Positions 6,946 to 14,930 of a DNA stretch of 18,882 nt are shown piece after piece. The DNA lies in NCBI GenBank assembly GCA_036736205.1, contig DAINMX010000116.1, forward strand, positions 1 through 18,882, in the 5' to 3' direction. The notes beneath the pieces are model-generated. The model saw only the letters and a program-made list of their open reading frames with translations. It was not told the origin of the DNA and did not search any database. Origin of the DNA: XYA12-FULL-58-9 sp001798605. GTDB lineage: Bacteria; Myxococcota; XYA12-FULL-58-9. The position numbers and the translations under genes are program-made. Position 1 is the stretch's first letter, and every line of letters begins with the position of its first letter.

Positions 6946-7311
6946 GGTGCCGTCCTCGTGGTAGGTTGGAGGTTCTTATTAATAATCAAAATATCAATAA
7001 ATTTGACGGGTTAGATTGTAACGGCCTCAACATCATCTGTCAAAAGAAAACGCCCGTGCCCACAAAGCCCCCCCTTCGAAATCCACCACAGCCACATTTA
7101 ACAAGCAATAACGACATATTACTTTCACACCACAGAAAAGTGCGAACGGCCGAACGGGATCCATCTGACCCGCTGTGCACCAATCCAGGGCCCACAAACG
7201 AGGACTATTTAATGCAGCCTCACCGCAAGATTGATGAATCATTCAAAATCATAATTCAATTGTTTGCCGCCAACTTGCACACCGCAACCTGCCATGGGAG
7301 CATCTTTGCCC
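6946..7311. other. AT-rich divergent intergenic region
   Basis: This 366-base spacer separates the Fic-fold gene (-) from the nucleotidase lipoprotein gene (+). It holds a strong leftward sigma70 promoter, an AT-rich stretch at 6977-7002 containing the palindrome TTATTAATAA, and a possible 37-codon leader ORF near the right end. I saw no tRNA, convincing hairpin terminator or mobile-element terminus in it, and no good rightward promoter. Confidence 0.7.
7015..7043 (-). promoter_or_regulatory. Near-consensus sigma70 promoter for the Fic-fold gene
   Basis: On the minus strand TTGACA (7043-7038) is a perfect -35 element, followed after exactly 17 bases by TACAAT (7020-7015), a -10 element with one mismatch. 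The start of transcription would be near 7008, giving a leader of about 60 bases that contains the AT-rich palindrome TTATTAATAA and ends in a good ribosome site. It is the best promoter match in the window. Confidence 0.75.
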
Positions 7312-7325
7312 ATGTGCAACATTAG
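7212..7325 (+). CDS. Possible 37-residue leader ORF overlapping the nucleotidase start
   Basis: A short frame begins with ATG at 7212, has GAGGA at 7200-7204 (7 bases upstream), and ends 14 bases inside the nucleotidase gene that starts at 7312. Its ribosomes would pass over the GGGAG used by the larger gene, so translational coupling is conceivable. The peptide has no recognisable features and the frame may be chance. Confidence 0.2.
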   Translation: MQPHRKIDESFKIIIQLFAANLHTATCHGSIFAHVQH

Positions 7326-8964
7326 GCTCGCCATTTCTGGCATCGCCTTGTCCGTCGTCGTGACAACGGGGTGCCAGCGCCGAGATGTCGTTGTGCCACC
7401 CAACTGTTTCGCTTTGCTCACCACCACCGACGTACACGGTGCCATCTTTCCCCACGAATATGGTGCAGGAGACAGGACGGTGCGCAAAGGCGGGCTCATT
7501 GGATTGAGTGGGTACCTTCGCATTCTGCGGCAACGATATGGCGACAAGATCCTTTTGCTCGATGCGGGCGATATGTTCCAAGGCACCCTCATCTCCACCC
7601 TCAGCCAAGGTCGTGCGATCACCGAAGCATACAACCTCCTTGGCTACGACGCCGCCGCCGTGGGCAATCACGAGTTTGATCTGGGTCGTCTCAGCACCGA
7701 TCATCCCGATCCCACAGGCGTCTTATCCACACGAATGGCGGAGTCGAGATTCCCGTTTCTTACACTCAACATCTTCGAGCGCGAAACGGGCGAGAGGGTA
7801 CGCTGGCCCAACAGCAAACCGAGCATCCTGCTCGACGTCGGCAAAGTAAGAGTTGGCGTGCTTGGGGTGTCGACCACCGAAACTCCGTTGGTAACCCGCA
7901 GCGACCTGGTCGCGCACTTGGAGTTTCGTGATCCGGCACCCTTGATTGTCTCCGAAGCACGAAGGCTACGCGACCGCGGGGCTGACATCGTCGTTCTGCT
8001 CGGCCATCTCGGTGGCCAGTGCGATCAGCCCAACGACGGAACTACCTGCGAGCTCGACTCTGAGCTTTTCAATCTCCTGCGACAGCTTCCCCAACGCACC
8101 ATCGACGTCGCCATTGGCGGACATCGACACGAGAGTGTCGCCAATTGGTTCGATGACATCGCCACAATTGAAGCCACGGCAGCAGCCAAACAACTCGGTT
8201 GGGTCGATGTTTGCGTCTCGCCCACAGGAGGCATCGATCGGGCACGGTCAACGATCCATCCACTGGTTGACCTATGCCTTGAGCAATGGCCAGACGGAAC
8301 CTGTTCCGACACCGTGCTGGCCGGTCCCATTCGACGGGCCACATTCATGAAGGCCCCCGTCGAACCCGATCCCGCCCTGGAGCTCGCCATGCAGCCGTTC
8401 CGATCCGAAGCGCGCGCCCAATACGAACGGCCAATCAACGCGACGCTGCCCAATCGGCTCCCGCGTGACGGCGCACTCTCTGTCGGGCCACACGTCTGTC
8501 GCGCCATGGCTGAGGCGGCTCACACGGCCATCGCGCTGCAAAACCGCGGAGGAGTCCGAGCCGACCTACCAAGCGGGCCACTTCGTTTTGGCCAGGTGTT
8601 CGAGGTCCTGCCTTTCAGCAATCAGGTCACTATCCTCGATCTGAGTGGTGATGAGCTCCAACGTATCATCGCATACATGAGCCAAAGACGAGGGCTGCCG
8701 CCGCACACCTATGGACTCGACGTGCGGGTGGACGCAGACACAGTAAGCACGGCGCTCGCCGACGGATCCGCCATCGATCCGCAGAAGCGCTACCAGTTGG
8801 CCACCAATGATTTTCTCGCCACCGGCGGGGAAGGACTCGACAGAATCATCGGCAATATGGATGACAGTCGCCGACATTTTCTCGGCATGACGATCCTCGA
8901 CGCGATGCTCGCGTACCTCGAGCGCACCTATCCCATCACCTCCAGCACAGAAACAGAACATTGA
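7312..8964 (+). CDS. 5'-nucleotidase/UshA-like metallophosphatase lipoprotein
   Basis: The 550-residue product contains the two-domain architecture of UshA-type nucleotidases. N-terminal metallophosphatase motifs are TTDVHG (D40, H42), DAGDMFQG (84-91), VGNHEFDLG (117-125), LLGHLGG (229-235) and GGHRHE (269-274), which bind two metals. The C-terminal substrate domain has NRGGVR (411-416) and FEVLPFSNQV (430-439). The start at 7312 has GGGAG 11 bases upstream and gives a lipoprotein signal: MCNIR, hydrophobic core, then TTGC with lipidated Cys21; residue +2 is Gln, so outer-membrane sorting is expected. Upstream ATG (7294) and TTG (7264) codons lack ribosome sites. It should dephosphorylate nucleotides or similar phosphomonoesters in the periplasm; the exact substrate is open. 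It leads a likely operon with the GHL10 gene and fumC. Confidence 0.92.
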   Translation: MCNIRLAISGIALSVVVTTGCQRRDVVVPPNCFALLTTTDVHGAIFPHEYGAGDRTVRKGGLIGLSGYLRILRQRYGDKILLLDAGDMFQGTLISTLSQGRAITEAYNLLGYDAAAVGNHEFDLGRLSTDHPDPTGVLSTRMAESRFPFLTLNIFERETGERVRWPNSKPSILLDVGKVRVGVLGVSTTETPLVTRSDLVAHLEFRDPAPLIVSEARRLRDRGADIVVLLGHLGGQCDQPNDGTTCELDSELFNLLRQLPQRTIDVAIGGHRHESVANWFDDIATIEATAAAKQLGWVDVCVSPTGGIDRARSTIHPLVDLCLEQWPDGTCSDTVLAGPIRRATFMKAPVEPDPALELAMQPFRSEARAQYERPINATLPNRLPRDGALSVGPHVCRAMAEAAHTAIALQNRGGVRADLPSGPLRFGQVFEVLPFSNQVTILDLSGDELQRIIAYMSQRRGLPPHTYGLDVRVDADTVSTALADGSAIDPQKRYQLATNDFLATGGEGLDRIIGNMDDSRRHFLGMTILDAMLAYLERTYPITSSTETEH

Positions 8965-9038
8965 GGTCAGCTCCTTCCGGGTGCACGCTGTCTCACTTGC
9001 ACCCGTTTCCCCGTCGAGACAGTGGCTGCGTCGCAGGC

Positions 9039-10532
9039 ATGCGCCCCACCCTCTTGGCAATCTGTTGCGCTGCATGTACCGCAGGACGCGAGAGCCAACC
9101 ATGGCCGGTCAGCGCCATGGCACCGCAAATCGAAGAGAGGGCAACAGGGAGCGAAGGGCATTGGGTCGCGGTGTCTCACCCTCGGGAGCTGCGGGGAGTG
9201 TGGATCGCGAGCGTCGCCAATATCAACTTCCCGAGCCGCACAGGGCTCGACGCCGAAGCGCAAAAGGCAGAGCTCGATGGCATCGTCGACACGGCAGCCG
9301 AATCACATCTGAACGCGATCTTTTTCCAAGTCCGGCCCGAGCTCGACGCTCTGTATGAGTCGGAGATCGAACCCTGGAGCCGTTATCTCACGGGTATTGC
9401 GGGCGGTGATCCCGGTTACGATCCGCTCGGTTACCTCCTCGAGCGAGCCCATGCCCGCGCCATCGAGGTGCACGCTTGGCTGAATCCGTACCGCGCGAAG
9501 CAAAGGCAGAGCAGCGTTGCAGCTCGGGAGCACATGACACTGACCCACCCCGACCTCGCTCACAACTACGCGGGTGGCGTGTGGATGGACCCGGGCGCCC
9601 CCGTGGTGCAAGATCGGCTCGTTGAGGTCGTGGTCGATATTGTCCGTCGCTATGAGGTCGACGGCATTCACTTCGACGACTATTTCTATCCCTATCCGGA
9701 CGGCTCTGAGCCATTTCCAGACAGCAGGACCTATACGTCCTACCAATCCGCGGGTGGCGAGCTCGGGCGGCATGACTGGCGCCGACACAACGTCAACGTC
9801 CTCGTCGAGCGGGTTGCCTCCACCCTTAAAGAGATCGCACCACAGGTGCGCTTCGGCATTTCGCCGTTTGGTATCTACCGTCCTGGAATTCCCGCAGGTA
9901 TTGTCGGGTTTGATCAGTACGATGGGATTTTTGCAGATCCTCTACTCTGGAAATCCCGCGGGTGGGTCGACTACATCGCGCCGCAGCTCTATTGGCCGTC
10001 GACACAAACACCACAGGCGTACGGCACACTCATCGACTGGTGGAGCCAACAACCCGATGCACAGCGCTACACCTTCGCAGGCATACAGCTCTCCAAAGTC
10101 GGCAGCGCGCCCGCCTGGTCGACGATTGAAATTCAGGCCCAGATCGAGCTGTCGCGCTTGCAACGTGACAGACGCTCCCTGGGCAACATCTTCTTTCATA
10201 TTGGGCCGCTGCAGCAGAACACGCTGGGAATTCGCGATCTCTTCCGTGATCACCTCTTCATTGAGCCTGCGCTTTCGCCACCGGTTTTGACCGATATGGA
10301 TCGAGTCATTGCTCCACCTGAGTTGGAGATCAAAGATAACGAAGTCGCGCTCACCACCCCAGATGACGCCTTTGCGACGACTCTCTACCGCTTCGACAAC
10401 GGCGATTGGTGTTTGCTGCAGGTACTATCCATAACCGAAAGGCGTTTGTCCCCAGGTCCCGGCACCTGGGCAATCGCCACGGTGGGTCGCAACATGGTCG
10501 AGAGTCTTGGTACAGTGTTCGAGTTGCCGTAA
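9039..10532 (+). CDS. GHL10 (DUF187) glycoside-hydrolase-like lipoprotein
   Basis: The 497-residue product begins its domain with the family hallmark LRGVWIASVANINFPS (51-66) and continues as a TIM-barrel: NAIFFQVRP (92-100), IEVHAWLNPYR (142-152), VDGIHFDDYFYPYP (207-220; D213/D214 are candidate catalytic acids), RFGISPFGIYRPG (271-283), VDYIAPQLYWP (310-320) and FAGIQLSKVG (346-355). A short beta-rich tail follows from about 425. E. coli DigH (YddW), of the same family, cleaves peptide-free murein glycans, so a murein substrate is likely here by analogy. The ATG at 9039 gives a short Cys-rich hydrophobic leader (LLAICCAAC), plausibly a lipoprotein signal with Cys13, but the ribosome site is poor; a TTG at 8961 overlapping the previous stop is the alternative. 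Gaps of 74 and 44 bases to its neighbours suggest co-transcription. Confidence 0.88.
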   Translation: MRPTLLAICCAACTAGRESQPWPVSAMAPQIEERATGSEGHWVAVSHPRELRGVWIASVANINFPSRTGLDAEAQKAELDGIVDTAAESHLNAIFFQVRPELDALYESEIEPWSRYLTGIAGGDPGYDPLGYLLERAHARAIEVHAWLNPYRAKQRQSSVAAREHMTLTHPDLAHNYAGGVWMDPGAPVVQDRLVEVVVDIVRRYEVDGIHFDDYFYPYPDGSEPFPDSRTYTSYQSAGGELGRHDWRRHNVNVLVERVASTLKEIAPQVRFGISPFGIYRPGIPAGIVGFDQYDGIFADPLLWKSRGWVDYIAPQLYWPSTQTPQAYGTLIDWWSQQPDAQRYTFAGIQLSKVGSAPAWSTIEIQAQIELSRLQRDRRSLGNIFFHIGPLQQNTLGIRDLFRDHLFIEPALSPPVLTDMDRVIAPPELEIKDNEVALTTPDDAFATTLYRFDNGDWCLLQVLSITERRLSPGPGTWAIATVGRNMVESLGTVFELP

Positions 10533-10576
10533 CCTGCGCGAGGTCAATTCATTCCACAGAAGTCTGGGGGATCCCA

Positions 10577-11983
10577 ATGGCCCGATTAGAGCATGACTCT
10601 CTCGGTGGCATCGAAGTGGCAGACGACCGGTATTGGGGGGCACAAACCCAACGATCACTGCTCAACTTTCCAATAGGCAGCGATCGCTTCGGGCGCGTGA
10701 TGATCTGGTCGTTGGGCATCACAAAAAAGGCCTGCGCCATGGTCAATCGCGACCTCGGTCTGCTCGATGGCAAGATTGCCGAGGCAATCGTTGCCGCAGC
10801 AGACGAAGTCAAGGCTGGCAAGCTCGACGAGCATTTTCCGCTGGTGGTTTGGCAAACCGGCAGTGGCACACAGACAAACATGAATGCCAACGAGGTAATT
10901 GCCAATCGCGCCATCGAGTCTCTGGGCGGCGAGCTCGGCAGCAAGCACCCCGTTCACCCCAACGATCACGTCAATCTCGGCCAGTCGTCCAACGACGTGT
11001 TTCCCACGGTCATGCACATTGCCGCTGCAGAGCGATTGCACTCCCGCTTGCTTCCACAACTCGAAAAACTCCGAGCGACCTTCGAGGCCAAGGCCGAGGC
11101 TTTCGCTGACGTCATCAAGATCGGTCGCACCCACCTGATGGATGCGACCCCCCTAACCCTCGGCCAGGAGATGTCAGGGTACGCGGCACAACTCGGCCAA
11201 GCCCAGAAAGCCCTACATGCGGCCTTGCCGTCCTTGTATGAACTCGCCATCGGTGGCACTGCTGTAGGCACCGGTCTCAACACCCATCCGGCATTTGGTG
11301 ACCGGGTCGCGGCCTGCGTCGCCGATCTGACCCAAAGACCTTTCGTCAGTGCCGCAAACAAATTCGCTGCCCTTGCTGGGCACGAGCCCATGGTCGTGAC
11401 AAGCAGTGCCTGCAAGACCCTTGCGGTCGCCTTGATGAAGGTAGCCAACGACATTCGCTGGTTGGCCTCAGGTCCCCGCTGCGGCATCGGCGAGCTCACC
11501 ATTCCCGCCAATGAGCCGGGCAGCTCGATCATGCCGGGGAAAGTCAACCCCACACAGATCGAAGCGCTCACCATGGTCTGCGCCCAGGTCATGGGCAACG
11601 ACACCACCATCACTGTGGCCGCGAGCCAAGGTGCCTTCGAACTCAACGTCTACAAGCCGGTCATCATTCACAATCTCCTCGCCTCCATGCGCCTTCTCGC
11701 CGACGCCTGTCAGAGCTTCAACGAACGCTGCGTTATCGGCATCGAGCCCAACCGAGAACGGATTGCAGACAACCTCGAGCGCTCGTTGATGCTGGTGACC
11801 GCTCTCACTCCTAGGATTGGTTACGACCGCGCCGCGGAGGTGGCCAAGAAAGCCCATCGCGAAGGCAAGTCCCTGCGCGAGACCGTGCTCGAGCTCGACT
11901 ACATGACCGAGTCGGAGCTCGACGTGGCGTTACGGCCCGATGGCATGATTGGCCCCAAAGCAAGCCGTCCACCGGATCTCTGA
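10577..11983 (+). CDS. fumC: Fumarate hydratase, class II
   Basis: This 468-residue enzyme (E. coli FumC has 467) interconverts fumarate and malate in the TCA cycle as a cytosolic homotetramer. All superfamily motifs are present: SGTQTNMN (96-103), GQSSNDVFPT (135-144), GRTHLMDATP (183-192, with His186) and the signature loop GSSIMPGKVNPTQ (315-327, with catalytic Ser317 and Lys322). The start at 10577 has GGGGGA a few bases upstream; the frame extends further up, but only into the preceding gene. The neighbour, aspartase, is excluded as the better name because length and motif context fit FumC closely. The gene is the last of the rightward nucleotidase-GHL10-fumC run and ends at a strong terminator shared with the convergent gap gene. 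Confidence 0.95.
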   Translation: MARLEHDSLGGIEVADDRYWGAQTQRSLLNFPIGSDRFGRVMIWSLGITKKACAMVNRDLGLLDGKIAEAIVAAADEVKAGKLDEHFPLVVWQTGSGTQTNMNANEVIANRAIESLGGELGSKHPVHPNDHVNLGQSSNDVFPTVMHIAAAERLHSRLLPQLEKLRATFEAKAEAFADVIKIGRTHLMDATPLTLGQEMSGYAAQLGQAQKALHAALPSLYELAIGGTAVGTGLNTHPAFGDRVAACVADLTQRPFVSAANKFAALAGHEPMVVTSSACKTLAVALMKVANDIRWLASGPRCGIGELTIPANEPGSSIMPGKVNPTQIEALTMVCAQVMGNDTTITVAASQGAFELNVYKPVIIHNLLASMRLLADACQSFNERCVIGIEPNRERIADNLERSLMLVTALTPRIGYDRAAEVAKKAHREGKSLRETVLELDYMTESELDVALRPDGMIGPKASRPPDL

Positions 11984-11987
11984 AAAG

Positions 11988-12026
11988 AAAAAACGGCGGC
12001 CCCCCGTGAAGGTAACCGCCGTTTTT
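11988..12026. terminator. Bidirectional rho-independent terminator between fumC and gap
   Basis: AAAAACGGCGG (11989-11999) pairs perfectly with CCGCCGTTTTT (12016-12026) around a 16-base loop. Rightward the stem ends in five T; leftward it ends in TTTTTTCTTTTC, so it can stop both convergent transcripts. It starts 5 bases after the fumC stop and ends 30 bases before the gap stop. Confidence 0.92.
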
Positions 12027-12055
12027 GCATGCAAGAAGATACGACGATTGGACGA

Positions 12056-13069
12056 TTATAGGTTGGCGAGCTTGGTCACCAGCTCGGCCGTGCGGCATGA
12101 ATAGCCCCACTCGTTGTCGTACCACATGGTGATCTTGGCCATTGTGCCTTCCATCACCTTGGTGTTGCCCGCATCAAAGATGCTGCTGTGGGAGTTATGA
12201 ATGATGTCGCTGGAGACGATTGGGTCCTCGGTGTACTCGAGGTAACCCTTCATCGAACCCTCGGCGGCCTTCTTGATGATGCTGTTGATCTCTTCCGCGG
12301 TTGCAGCCTTCTTCAACAGCACGGTGAGATCGGTGATCGAACCGGTGACCACGGGCACGCGCAGAGCGTAGCCATCGAGCTTGCCGGCCAATTTCGGATA
12401 GACCTTGCCGACAGCCGCGGCTGCACCGGTGGTGGTCGGGATGATGTTGACGGCAGCGGCGCGGCTGCGGCGCTTGTCCTTGTGCAACAAGTCCACAATC
12501 TTCTGGTCGGCCGTGTAACCGTGGCAGGTCACCATCAAACCATGGTGGATGCCAATCGCCTCGTCGAGGACCTTGACCACGGGTGCCAGGGAGTTGGTGG
12601 TGCAAGATGCGTTGGACACACATTTGTTGGCGGCGGTAAGAACGCCATCGTTGACGCCCAACACCACGAGAGTCGCATCGCCCTTGGTCGGAGCAGAGAT
12701 GACGACCTTCTTGGCACCAGCATCGAGATGGCTGTCGTAGCCGGGCTTGCCGTCCTTCTTGTTGTCACGGAAGACGCCCGTTGCTTCAACTGCAACTCTG
12801 ACACCGAGTTGACCCCAGGGGAGTTTGGCCGGATCCTTCTCAGAGAACACCTTGATGGCCTTGCCGTCGACGACGAGCATGTTGTCTTTGGCTTCAACCT
12901 TGCCCGGGTAACGGCCTTGGGACGAGTCATACTTGAGCATGTGTGCCAGCATGTCTGCATCTGCCAAGTCATTGATACCGGCGACTTCGTAGCCGCCCTT
13001 TTCCATCATGGCCCGAAACACGAGCCTGCCAATGCGCCCAAATCCGTTGATACCTACTGTCACTGCCAT
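12056..13069 (-). CDS. gap: Glyceraldehyde-3-phosphate dehydrogenase, type I
   Basis: The 337-residue enzyme catalyses the phosphorylating oxidation of glyceraldehyde-3-phosphate in glycolysis. Residues 4-14 (TVGINGFGRIG) are the Rossmann loop, with Asp34 after the second strand indicating NAD preference. SNASCTTN (152-159) holds catalytic Cys156, and HGYTADQ (183-189) holds His183. The C-terminal WYDNEWGYSCR (316-326) is typical. The second Cys of the common SCTTNCLAP is Ser160, a tolerated change. The start at 13069 is supported by AGGAGG about 7 bases upstream; the longer frame to 13381 has no such site and lies over the divergent gene. It is divergent from pgi and convergent with fumC. 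Confidence 0.97.
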   Translation of the reverse strand: MAVTVGINGFGRIGRLVFRAMMEKGGYEVAGINDLADADMLAHMLKYDSSQGRYPGKVEAKDNMLVVDGKAIKVFSEKDPAKLPWGQLGVRVAVEATGVFRDNKKDGKPGYDSHLDAGAKKVVISAPTKGDATLVVLGVNDGVLTAANKCVSNASCTTNSLAPVVKVLDEAIGIHHGLMVTCHGYTADQKIVDLLHKDKRRSRAAAVNIIPTTTGAAAAVGKVYPKLAGKLDGYALRVPVVTGSITDLTVLLKKAATAEEINSIIKKAAEGSMKGYLEYTEDPIVSSDIIHNSHSSIFDAGNTKVMEGTMAKITMWYDNEWGYSCRTAELVTKLANL

Positions 13070-13112
13070 GGGTGACCCTCCTCTCAAGGGGTAGTCGATC
13101 TCAGAAGGCGCC

Positions 13113-13141
13113 GATCTAGCACCACGGTGTCGAGTGAGCAA
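13113..13141 (-). promoter_or_regulatory. Weak candidate promoter for gap
   Basis: On the minus strand TTGCTC (13141-13136) and TAGATC (13118-13113) are 17 bases apart, each with only three consensus matches, but at a sensible distance (about 44 bases) from the gap start and directly beside the direct repeats upstream. Confidence 0.3.
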
Positions 13142-13153
13142 GGTAGCCCAGAT

Positions 13154-13185
13154 CGATTCGCGGCCAACCGATCCAACCGATTCGC
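13154..13185. repeat. Direct repeats in the gap-pgi divergent region, possible operator
   Basis: CCAACCGAT occurs twice in tandem (13164-13172, 13173-13181), flanked by CGATTCGC at 13154-13161 and 13178-13185, 24 bases apart. Lying between two divergent glycolytic genes and just upstream of a candidate gap promoter, they could bind a shared regulator. No known binding consensus is recognised. Confidence 0.35.
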
Positions 13186-13244
13186 AGCCCTGGTGGACCA
13201 GTCGGCGCTGGTGTAAACGAACGGCCTCGAGAGGAGAAGCCCCC

Positions 13245-14885
13245 ATGTCGTCCTTGACCCAATCTGCGCCTTGGTGCGCCCTGCAGGCACACCATCGAGC
13301 CATGGCACACACACAGATGCGCGAGCTATTTGCGCAAAATGGAGATCGCTTCCAGCAGTTCTCGATTGAGCTCGGCGACATCCTCTTCGACTACTCCAAA
13401 CATATCATCACCCGCGAAACGGTCGGACTCCTCCTCGAGCTCGCGCGATTTGCAGGAGTCGAAGACAAGCGCCAGCGTATGTTTGCGGGGCAAAAAATCA
13501 ACCTCACAGAGAAACGAGCCGTGTTGCACGTCGCCTTGCGTAACCGCAGCGACCACCCCATCGAGGTGGACGGCGAAGACGTCATGCCAGGCGTCAATGC
13601 CGTCTTGGACAAGCTCCACCGACTCTCCGATCGGGTGCGCAGCGGTGAATGGAAGGGCTTCACCGGCGAGACCATCACCGACGTCGTCAACATCGGCATC
13701 GGCGGATCGGATCTCGGCCCGTTGATGGTGACTGAGGCGCTCAAACCCTATGGACGCCGGGATCTGCGTGTGCACTTCGTTTCCAATGTCGACGGCACCC
13801 ACCTGGTGGAGACACTCAAAGGCCTCAATCCAGAGACCACTCTCTTTTTAGTGGCATCCAAAACCTTCACCACCCAGGAGACCTTGACCAATGCCCACTC
13901 CGCCAAACGGTGGCTGCTCGACTGTGCCAAAGACGAGAAGCACGTCGCCAAACACTTCGCAGCGATCTCGACCAACACCGCAGAGGTCGAGCGTTTTGGC
14001 ATTGACGCGACAAACATGCTCGGCTTCTGGAACTGGGTCGGTGGGCGCTACTCCCTATGGTCGGCGATCGGATCGTCCATCGCCATCGCCATCGGTTTCG
14101 AGAACTTCGTCGAATTGCTCTTTGGTGCCCATCAGGTTGACGAACACTTTCGCACCGCCCCCCTCGAGGAGAACGTCCCAGTCCTCATGGCCATGCTCGG
14201 GATCTGGTACAACAACTTCTTTGGTGCCGAAAGTCACGTCATCCTGCCCTACGATCAGTACTTGCATCGCTTTGCCACCTACCTGCAGCAGGCAGACATG
14301 GAGAGCAACGGCAAACGAGTAACCACGAGCGGAGACGCCATCGACTACTCGACGGGGCCGATTATCTGGGGCGAGCCCGGAACCAATGGCCAACACGCTT
14401 TTTACCAGCTCATCCATCAGGGAACCAAGCTCGTCCCCGCAGACTTCATCGCCTCGGTGAGCAGTCACAACCCGATCGGCGATCACCATCCCAAGCTCCT
14501 CTCTAACTTCTTCGCCCAAACAGAAGCGTTGATGCGCGGCAAGACCGAAGAGGAGGCGCGACGAGAGCTGCAAGCGACCGACATGTCTGCGGCAGACGTG
14601 ACCGCGTTGTTGCCGCATAAGATCTTCCCCGGTAATCGGCCGACCACCTCGATCCTCCTCAACAAGCTCACACCGCGCGCCCTCGGATCGCTCATTGCGT
14701 TGTACGAGCACAAGATTTTCGTTCAAGGGGTTGTGTGGAACGTCAACTCCTTTGACCAGTGGGGCGTGGAGCTCGGCAAAGCGCTAGCCAAGAAGATCCT
14801 CCCGGAGCTGCAAGGCGAAGAGCAGGTGTCCAACCACGATGGGTCCACCAACGGTCTCATCAATTGGTTCAAGCGTCATCGTTGA
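13245..14885 (+). CDS. pgi: Glucose-6-phosphate isomerase
   Basis: This 546-residue cytosolic enzyme (E. coli Pgi has 549) interconverts glucose-6-phosphate and fructose-6-phosphate. Conserved parts are VVNIGIGGSDLGP (147-159, phosphate binding), SKTFTTQET (205-213), the signature FWNWVGGRYSLWSAIG (261-276), DMESNGK (351-357, catalytic base Glu353), GTNGQHAFYQLIHQGT (379-394, with His384) and NSFDQWGVELGK (501-512, with Lys512). The start at 13245 has GAGGAG 8 bases upstream; an upstream extension of the frame to 13134 has no ribosome site and lies in the gap promoter region. It is divergent from gap, and no terminator is visible in the 45 bases before the DUF2339 gene, so readthrough is likely. 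Confidence 0.97.
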   Translation: MSSLTQSAPWCALQAHHRAMAHTQMRELFAQNGDRFQQFSIELGDILFDYSKHIITRETVGLLLELARFAGVEDKRQRMFAGQKINLTEKRAVLHVALRNRSDHPIEVDGEDVMPGVNAVLDKLHRLSDRVRSGEWKGFTGETITDVVNIGIGGSDLGPLMVTEALKPYGRRDLRVHFVSNVDGTHLVETLKGLNPETTLFLVASKTFTTQETLTNAHSAKRWLLDCAKDEKHVAKHFAAISTNTAEVERFGIDATNMLGFWNWVGGRYSLWSAIGSSIAIAIGFENFVELLFGAHQVDEHFRTAPLEENVPVLMAMLGIWYNNFFGAESHVILPYDQYLHRFATYLQQADMESNGKRVTTSGDAIDYSTGPIIWGEPGTNGQHAFYQLIHQGTKLVPADFIASVSSHNPIGDHHPKLLSNFFAQTEALMRGKTEEEARRELQATDMSAADVTALLPHKIFPGNRPTTSILLNKLTPRALGSLIALYEHKIFVQGVVWNVNSFDQWGVELGKALAKKILPELQGEEQVSNHDGSTNGLINWFKRHR

Positions 14886-14930
14886 CTCCATCATCCTGAC
14901 GCGAGCCGTTGGCATTCGAAGGAGGCCCAT

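Noticed and set aside
6409..7014. 201-codon rightward frame opposite the Fic-fold gene
   Set aside because: It lacks a ribosome site and motifs; the leftward frame matches Fic throughout.
12188..13075. 295-codon frame antisense to gap
   Set aside because: It mirrors codon periodicity of gap and is His/Val/Asp-rich, with no known domain.
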